Positions 5,529 through 9,818 of a stretch of DNA of 9,818 nt are shown here, piece by piece. Position 1 is the stretch's first letter; every line of letters starts with the position of its first letter. Source of the stretch: Nocardioidaceae bacterium (GTDB lineage: Bacteria > Actinomycetota > Actinomycetes > Propionibacteriales > Nocardioidaceae); contig JACCZI010000243.1 of the NCBI GenBank assembly GCA_013696015.1, positions 1 through 9,818 of the forward strand, read 5' to 3'. Both the position numbers and the translations under genes were made by a program. Below the pieces are notes generated by a model. It made no database searches. It saw only the letters and a program-made list of their open reading frames with translations, and was not told the origin of the DNA.

Positions 5529-6787
5529 CAGGCCACGCCCCGACGGGCCATGAGGCGGACGGCCGCCACGACGCTGCTCGGCTCGTCGACGACCATGGCA
5601 CCCTGCTCGGACAGCCGTGCCCGCAGCAGCAGCCGATGCTCTCGCCAGACCTGCGGTGTCGACTCGGACAACCCTTTCGGCCACCCCCGCGGCTCGACCC
5701 CCGCCAGGTCGATCACCACGAGCCGGTGCCCGCGCGAGGCCAGGCGGCCGATGGCCGACACGATGCGTCCATCCAGCAGAGCCGAGAAGCAGAAGACCAC
5801 CGCACGGGGAGGCAGCGCCGCACGCGGAATTCGGGCCACCTCGGGGTCCAGGTAGGAGTTGAGCGGAGGTGGCTGGACGATCTGGTCGAGCAGCCGCATC
5901 TCCTGCGCCCGGCCCTGCCCGGGCGGAATCCACCGGATCGGGCTGCCGTACAGCACGAGCCCCACCCGGTCACCCGCGGCCAGATAGGCCCGGGCGACGG
6001 CCGCGCCACCACGGACGGCGGCGTCGGTCAACCCTCGGTCGTACACGTCCCACAGGGCCAAGTGGTCCACCAGGACGACGACATCGGCTGCCTGGTCGCG
6101 ATAGCGCTGGGACACCATCAGCTCACCGGTGTGGGCCAGGGCACGCCAGTTGACGTCGCGCAGCGGATCGCCCGTCGCGTACTCCCGCAGCTCCGCGAAG
6201 TCGGTTCCGATGCCCCGTGTCCGGCCCACATGCAGCCCGAGGCGCGACAGCAGCTGCGGTGGTGCATACACACCAGGCTGCTGCTCAAGCTCGGGGTGGA
6301 CGATCAGGTCGGGCAGTACCAACCGGACGGTCGCCGACCAGCCACCGTACCGCGTGGCGACCTGCAGCTGGAGGGCGCCTGGCGAGCCCACCCGCCACCC
6401 GGTCGGTCGAAGGTAGAACGACGCCGTACGGCGGGCGGGGAGGTGTAATGGCTGTCGGCCCGCCAGCTCGACGAACAGTGCCGCATCGGCGAAACCGGTG
6501 ACGTGCACGGAGTCGTCTGCCGTCCAGCTCAGCCCGAAGCGCACGACGTCGCCGACGGTGCACCGCGAGGTGCTGGTCGAGAGCTCGACGGACAGCGAGC
6601 TCGGCCTGCGGTTGGTCAGCACCAGCGTCACCAGCAGCAGCACACTGGCCAGGCCGACCACCGTTGCCGGACCCGGGACCACCATCAGACCAACGACCGC
6701 CAGCGCCGCCAACACCAGCAGGTGGACGCTGAACGGCGCCACCCGCCAGTTCAGCCGGGCCGAACCCGAGCCGACCGACGACGTCAC
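5528..6787 (-). CDS. DUF58 domain protein (MoxR partner, vWA-like)
   Basis: Membrane-anchored protein of 419 residues. Two adjacent N-terminal helices (about 19-38 and 41-58) are followed by a beta-rich region (65-165). The DUF58 core is at residues 193-228: GIGTDFAELREYATGDPLRDVNWRALAHTGELMVSQR, shown here through its key residues Gly194, Arg201-Glu202-Tyr203, Gly206-Asp207, Asp211 and Trp214. A Rossmann-like von Willebrand A fold follows. The first strand VVVLVDHLALWD (236-247) lacks the DxSxS metal-binding residues of classical vWA domains. Start: GTG at 6787 overlaps the MoxR stop as GTGA, which fits translational coupling; the longer frame upstream lies inside moxR. DUF58 proteins normally occur beside MoxR ATPases and are thought to be their adaptors or clients. 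The exact client here is unknown. Confidence 0.93.
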   Translation of the reverse strand: MTSSVGSGSARLNWRVAPFSVHLLVLAALAVVGLMVVPGPATVVGLASVLLLVTLVLTNRRPSSLSVELSTSTSRCTVGDVVRFGLSWTADDSVHVTGFADAALFVELAGRQPLHLPARRTASFYLRPTGWRVGSPGALQLQVATRYGGWSATVRLVLPDLIVHPELEQQPGVYAPPQLLSRLGLHVGRTRGIGTDFAELREYATGDPLRDVNWRALAHTGELMVSQRYRDQAADVVVLVDHLALWDVYDRGLTDAAVRGGAAVARAYLAAGDRVGLVLYGSPIRWIPPGQGRAQEMRLLDQIVQPPPLNSYLDPEVARIPRAALPPRAVVFCFSALLDGRIVSAIGRLASRGHRLVVIDLAGVEPRGWPKGLSESTPQVWREHRLLLRARLSEQGAMVVDEPSSVVAAVRLMARRGVA

Positions 6788-7749
6788 GAGGGTTGCGCGA
6801 CGGGGGCCGGCACCGACTCGAGGACGTCGGTCGCGACGCTGTCCCCGGTCATCCGGGACGCCCACAGCTCGGGGCGGACGACGATGCGGTGACCGAGTGC
6901 CGCCACCGCCACCCGTTTGACGTCGTCGGGGAGCACGAACGCTCGTCCGGCGGACAGAGCCGCCGCTTGGGCGAGCGCGCCGAGCGCGAGGCCACCCCGT
7001 GGGCTGGCGCCCACCGCGACCTTCGGGTGGCGTCGGGTGGCGTCGAGCAGCGCGACGATGTACTCCAACACCGAACGGTGGATCTCGACACCGGCCCGCA
7101 TCCGTCGCAGCTCGATCAGCTGCTCGGCTGTCACGACAGGTCGGATGCTGCTCTCGTGGACGGTGTCGGTGAGCCGCCCGTGCAGCATGGTCGCTTCGGC
7201 GTCCGGGTCGAGGTAGCCGAGGCGTACCCGTACGGTGAACCGGTCCAGCTGCGCCTCCGGCAGCGTGTACGTCCCCTCGAACTCGATCGGGTTACTGGTC
7301 GCGACCACGACGAAGGGGTCAGGCAGCCGGCGGGTCTGACCGTCGCTGGTGACCTGCTGCTCGGCCATGGCTTCGAGCAGCGCCGCCTGCGTCTTGGGCG
7401 GTGTCCGGTTGATCTCGTCCGCCAGTAGGAACTGGGTGAAGACGGGCCCGGGCCGGAACTGGAACTCGCCGCTGCGCTGGTCGAACACCGACGTGCCGGT
7501 GAGGTCTTGGGGCAGCAGATCCGGAGTGAACTGCACCCGTGCGAAGGTCACCCCGAGCGCGCGCGCCAACGACCGCGACAGCATCGTCTTGCCGAGTCCC
7601 GGCAGGTCCTCGATGAGGACGTGGCCATGTGAGAGCACGGTCAACAACACCAGCTGGGCGGCGTCGTGCTGGCCCGTCACCGCCTTGCCGACCTCGTCCA
7701 CAACCTCCGCGATCAGTCGCGCGGCGCTGTGGTCATCTAGGGCGGTCAC
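6784..7749 (-). CDS. MoxR-family AAA+ ATPase
   Basis: Cytosolic AAA+ ATPase of 321 residues, the normal MoxR length. In order it shows Walker A EDLPGLGKT (47-55, Lys54), VQFTPDLLPQDLTG (72-85), Walker B FLLADEINR (107-115, Asp111-Glu112), the PPKTQAALLEAMAEQQVT helix (117-134), sensor 1 ATSNPIEFEGTYTLPEAQLDRF (Asn153), the arginine finger Arg170, and sensor 2 GASPRG (Arg251). The start is GTG at 7749, preceded by AAGGGGA. It lies 17 nt inside the end of the upstream 105-codon gene. An ATG further upstream (8007) would run back through that gene and gives unlikely sequence. MoxR ATPases act as chaperones in maturation of enzyme or envelope complexes; with DUF58 and membrane partners alongside, a role at the cell envelope is likely but unproven. 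Confidence 0.95.
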   Translation of the reverse strand: MTALDDHSAARLIAEVVDEVGKAVTGQHDAAQLVLLTVLSHGHVLIEDLPGLGKTMLSRSLARALGVTFARVQFTPDLLPQDLTGTSVFDQRSGEFQFRPGPVFTQFLLADEINRTPPKTQAALLEAMAEQQVTSDGQTRRLPDPFVVVATSNPIEFEGTYTLPEAQLDRFTVRVRLGYLDPDAEATMLHGRLTDTVHESSIRPVVTAEQLIELRRMRAGVEIHRSVLEYIVALLDATRRHPKVAVGASPRGGLALGALAQAAALSAGRAFVLPDDVKRVAVAALGHRIVVRPELWASRMTGDSVATDVLESVPAPVAQPS

Positions 7750-8050
7750 GGGCGTCCCCTTCCGAGTCGAACCAGTGGGCCGAGGAGGCGATCTGTATCG
7801 CACTGGCACCGGCTGCCAGCTGCTCACGTACGTAGCTGTCTGCCTCCGCGATGCGCCGCTGCTCGAGGTCGATGAAGGGACCTCGGGGATGCGCATGGCG
7901 TCGCCGTCGAGCGACCGGATGCCAGGTCGCCGCCGCCAGCGCAAGGATGGCGACCCCTGCCAACAGCACCTGCAGGCAGAGCACCGCACCGTTGAGGCGC
8001 CAGGCAAGCCCGGCGGCGAACACCACGAGCCACGTCATGACCAGCAGCAT
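7733..8050 (-). CDS. Small two-helix membrane protein between DUF4129 and MoxR
   Basis: Product of 105 residues. Two hydrophobic helices (about 3-17 and 20-44) are separated by WRLNG, then comes a positively charged stretch (ARRRRHAHPR, 47-56) and a soluble, mildly acidic tail with a predicted helix (FIDLEQRRIAEADSYVREQLAAG, described by position 59-81). The positive stretch suggests the tail is cytoplasmic. The ATG at 8050 follows the DUF4129 stop with no gap (TAAATG), and the gene overlaps moxR by 17 nt, so it is cotranslated with both. I do not recognise the family. In related clusters this slot is often filled by a larger membrane protein such as DUF4350. An accessory or tethering role for the MoxR ATPase is a guess from position. 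Confidence 0.8.
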   Translation of the reverse strand: MLLVMTWLVVFAAGLAWRLNGAVLCLQVLLAGVAILALAAATWHPVARRRRHAHPRGPFIDLEQRRIAEADSYVREQLAAGASAIQIASSAHWFDSEGDARDRPR

Positions 8051-8890
8051 TTACCCACCCACCAACGCCTGGAGGTGGTGTCGCGCCCGAGCCACGTCGT
8101 CGGCGGTCACCGGGCGTGCGGAGTAGCGAGCCGAGCCGAACACGTCCAGCAACCCCGACACGTGCGGCTGCTCCGTGGCGGCACTGCGGAGAGCTCGGCT
8201 GACGTATTCGCGCGCGGTCTCGCTGCCACGGCGAGCCGTGACGGCGGTCAGGTGCTGCTCCAGCGCGACGTACGCGGCGATCACGGCTTGACGGTGGTCG
8301 TCTGTGTCGTCGAGTGCCCCGGCGGACCGTCTCAATGCGGCCGACCGCGCCCGATCCCGCGCCGCTGCGTCGTCGCCGACCGGGTCCCCGGTAGGTCCGG
8401 GCGCCACCCCGGGTGGCTTCGTGGCGAAGAGGAGCCGGACGCGGCGCACCAGAAGACCGAGGAGACCGCTGTAGATGAGCAGGCCAACCGCGGCGAGGAT
8501 GACCAGGACCAGCCCGAAGCGGTCGACGGTCGCCATAAAGGTGTTCTGATCCAACGACCGGTCCGACAGCTCGGGGGTTCGGCCTTCCGCGAAACTCTCG
8601 GGTGGCTCCGGACGCCCCCCTCGGATGTAGATCGGGGTCAGCAACAGCGCGACTCCGAGGTTGCGCAGGATCAGGGACCGCCACGGCAGCCCCCGACCGT
8701 CGTACGACCGAAGCGTGTCGATGCTGATGATGAGGATGCCCACGGTTGCGACACCGAGCGCGATGCCGTCGCGGGTGAGGACCACCGGGTCGGCGGTGAT
8801 CCCGAGGACGGCGAGCGTCGACGCGACGAGGACCAGCGCCACTGTCACTGTGCCCCTCGGCAGCACGCTGGATGGAACCGCCTCCCGCAT
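8051..8890 (-). CDS. DUF4129 domain membrane protein, first gene of the MoxR operon
   Basis: Product of 279 residues with four predicted membrane helices (about 13-32, 42-60, 73-89, 125-148). An extracytoplasmic loop (90-124) is rich in Pro/Glu/Arg, and a charged linker (157-198) leads to a C-terminal DUF4129-type domain at about 200-277. The domain shows AVIAAYVALEQHL, then ETAREYVSRAL (224-234), and LLDVFGSARYSARPVTADDVARA (247-269). The ArgTyrSer followed by the V-T-x-x-D pattern is the usual end of this domain. DUF4129 proteins commonly sit near MoxR, DUF58 and transglutaminase-like genes; no transglutaminase is present here. The start at ATG 8890 is supported by tandem AGGAGG-like sequence 4-7 nt upstream. 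The operon promoter must lie in the 82 nt before tRNA-Phe on the opposite strand, but I see no clear box. Confidence 0.88.
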   Translation of the reverse strand: MREAVPSSVLPRGTVTVALVLVASTLAVLGITADPVVLTRDGIALGVATVGILIISIDTLRSYDGRGLPWRSLILRNLGVALLLTPIYIRGGRPEPPESFAEGRTPELSDRSLDQNTFMATVDRFGLVLVILAAVGLLIYSGLLGLLVRRVRLLFATKPPGVAPGPTGDPVGDDAAARDRARSAALRRSAGALDDTDDHRQAVIAAYVALEQHLTAVTARRGSETAREYVSRALRSAATEQPHVSGLLDVFGSARYSARPVTADDVARARHHLQALVGG

Positions 8891-8972
8891 GCGGCCTCCT
8901 CCTGCGCCCGCCGTGGCGGCACCCTACTGCGCCGGGCCTCGGCGATCGCTGCGATAAAGTGACCGACGCCTG

Positions 8973-9046
8973 GGGCAGGTAGCTCAGTTGGTACGAGCGT
9001 CCGCCTGAAAAGCGGAAGGTCGGCGGTTCGATCCCGCCCCTGCCCA
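8973..9046 (+). tRNA. tRNA-Phe(GAA)
   Basis: The acceptor GGGCAGG (8973-8979) pairs perfectly with CCTGCCC (9039-9045). The D arm is GCTC/GAGC. The anticodon stem TCCGC/GCGGA encloses CTGAAAA, with anticodon GAA at 9007-9009. The T arm GGCGG/CCGCC encloses TTCGATC. The discriminator is A9046, and CCA is encoded at 9047-9049. It decodes TTC/TTT. A GATAAA at 8953-8958, 14 nt upstream, could be a -10 box; I see no matching -35. The gene is divergent from the MoxR operon. Confidence 0.97.
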
Positions 9047-9049
9047 CCA

Positions 9050-9307
9050 CCCGAGAAGCCGCATCTCCCCAGGCCGCCAGCCGAATGGCCCAGTCGGAAG
9101 CGCTGCTCCTGGGAGACTCCGACCAAGTTCAACACGCGGCGAGACCGCAAGGCCCAGCGGTGGCCCTGTCTGACCCGCCCTGTCAGTAGCCTGGGAATCC
9201 CTGCCCCCCAGCGCCGTGCTGCATACTGTGCTGCTCGCAAGCCCCTCGTGGCGCCTTGATAAGTCGAACGGGCGACGCGGATGATCTACCAGTGCTGGGG
9301 CCATTAG
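9050..9307. other. Intergenic region, nothing identified
   Basis: No gene, tRNA fragment, clear terminator or repeat is supported here. Open frames crossing it are shadows of neighbouring frames. Confidence 0.5.
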
Positions 9308-9818
9308 CTACCGAATCGCTGTCCCGGTAGAGGCCGCAGGTTCGGTGCGTGAAGGACTCGCCAAGGAGTGCGCTCGGTCGATCATCGGTTGGGCGCCGAG
9401 TCGTCGTGCGATGGCGTCGGCTTCGGCGGCGAGCTGTTGCGCGGTCCGCAGGTCGCCGTTGGCGATGTGTTCGGCGTGATCGAGCAGCCCCACGGCCAGG
9501 TGGTAGGGCGATCTGAGTTCGCGAAATGCCCGGGTGGCGTCGTCGAAGGCAGCGTCGGCCTGCGGGTCTTGCTTGACGGCGAGCAGCTTTGCGTGGACGC
9601 GAAGCCTTTCGGCGCGCAGCACGGCGGGCACTTGCCCCAGGGGATGGTCGTCGAGCCATTGGATGAGGTGCTCCAACTCGGCGAGCTCACCGAGCGCGAG
9701 GGCGGCGTCGGCTGCGAGCGGCCAGGCCCAGCGGATCCCTTCGTGTCGCAAGCCGAGGGCGTCGGCGTAGCTCAGAGCCCGCTGCGCTTTGGCCAGTGCT
9801 CGCGGATGCTCACCCCCG
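9308..9818 (-). CDS. C-terminal part of a large TPR-like regulatory protein (partial)
   Basis: The frame runs open from the right edge to a TAG at 9310-9308 and gives about 170 residues with no N-terminus. The translation is a run of amphipathic, Ala/Leu-rich helices in TPR-like pairs: ALAKAQRALSYADALGLRH, WAWPLAADAALALGELAELEHLIQWL, VPAVLRAERLRVHAKLLAVK, DAAFDDATRAFRELRSPYHLAVGLLDHAE, LRTAQQLAAEADAIARRLGAQPMIDRA (each under one helix pair). The pattern RAERLRVHAKL, then FRELRSPYHLAVGLLDHAE, then ARRLGAQP resembles the C-terminal end of large bacterial AAA/TPR signalling proteins, including class III cyclase-type and LuxR- or SARP-type regulators. Which type it is depends on the missing N-terminus. 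A TTG at 9751 is inside the repeat region and is not a start. Confidence 0.75.
   Translation of the reverse strand, partial: GGEHPRALAKAQRALSYADALGLRHEGIRWAWPLAADAALALGELAELEHLIQWLDDHPLGQVPAVLRAERLRVHAKLLAVKQDPQADAAFDDATRAFRELRSPYHLAVGLLDHAEHIANGDLRTAQQLAAEADAIARRLGAQPMIDRAHSLASPSRTEPAASTGTAIR

Noticed and set aside
7024..7045. Short tandem repeat GGTGGCGTCG twice
   Set aside because: It lies within moxR coding sequence and keeps the frame. This is chance codon repetition, not a repeat element.
7349..8962. Long plus-strand open frame of 537 codons
   Set aside because: It lies opposite moxR, the 105-codon gene and the DUF4129 gene. The GC-rich opposite strand keeps it open.
1..9818. CRISPR array, insertion sequence, integrase, toxin-antitoxin or defence genes
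   Set aside because: No regularly spaced repeats, terminal inverted repeats with transposase, recombinase motifs or defence-domain signatures were seen on either strand.

Overview
The window is GC-rich (roughly 68-70% by eye). The gene types, GTG starts and codon bias point to an actinobacterium. The type II dehydroquinase is close to mycobacterial AroQ as I remember it, and the MoxR/DUF58/DUF4129 cluster is typical of the phylum. I cannot name the genus. No phage, transposase, integrase, CRISPR or toxin-antitoxin gene is visible.

Left part (1-1756, minus strand): the N-terminal 270 residues of a ChrA-type chromate transporter, running off the left edge; aroQ (type II 3-dehydroquinate dehydratase), whose stop lies 10 bases before the chrA start; and a small HExxH zincin-like metalloprotease.

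Middle part (2007-5000): three intact tRNA genes in the window share the plus strand and the order Glu(TTC), Asp(GTC), Phe(GAA). Between Glu and Asp lie two further degenerate copies of the 3' half of the tRNA-Glu gene (3074-3119 and 4115-4160). They mark off two segments of about 1.04 kb. The first carries a dienelactone-hydrolase-family gene on the minus strand. The second carries a plus-strand membrane-protein gene split in frame by a TAG codon. A two-module ABM-like protein follows. The 3'-end copies look like attachment-site scars left by integration at tRNA-Glu. This is the most distinctive feature of the window.

Right part (4959-8890, minus strand): five tightly coupled genes read DUF4129 membrane protein, 105-residue two-helix protein, MoxR AAA+ ATPase, DUF58 protein and multi-pass membrane protein. 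The junctions are 0 nt, a 17-nt overlap, GTGA and TGATG. MoxR and DUF58 proteins are generally thought to act together as a chaperone or assembly system for envelope or metal-dependent proteins. The last gene runs 39 nt into the convergent tRNA-Asp gene. The operon fills the gap between tRNA-Asp and tRNA-Phe, and it starts divergently from tRNA-Phe.

Right edge (9308-9818, minus strand): the C-terminal end of a large helical-repeat (TPR-like) protein, probably a regulatory ATPase, running off the window.

I found no clearly new defence or metabolic system. The best leads are the tRNA-Glu scar array, the split membrane gene, and the small uncharacterised members of the MoxR operon.
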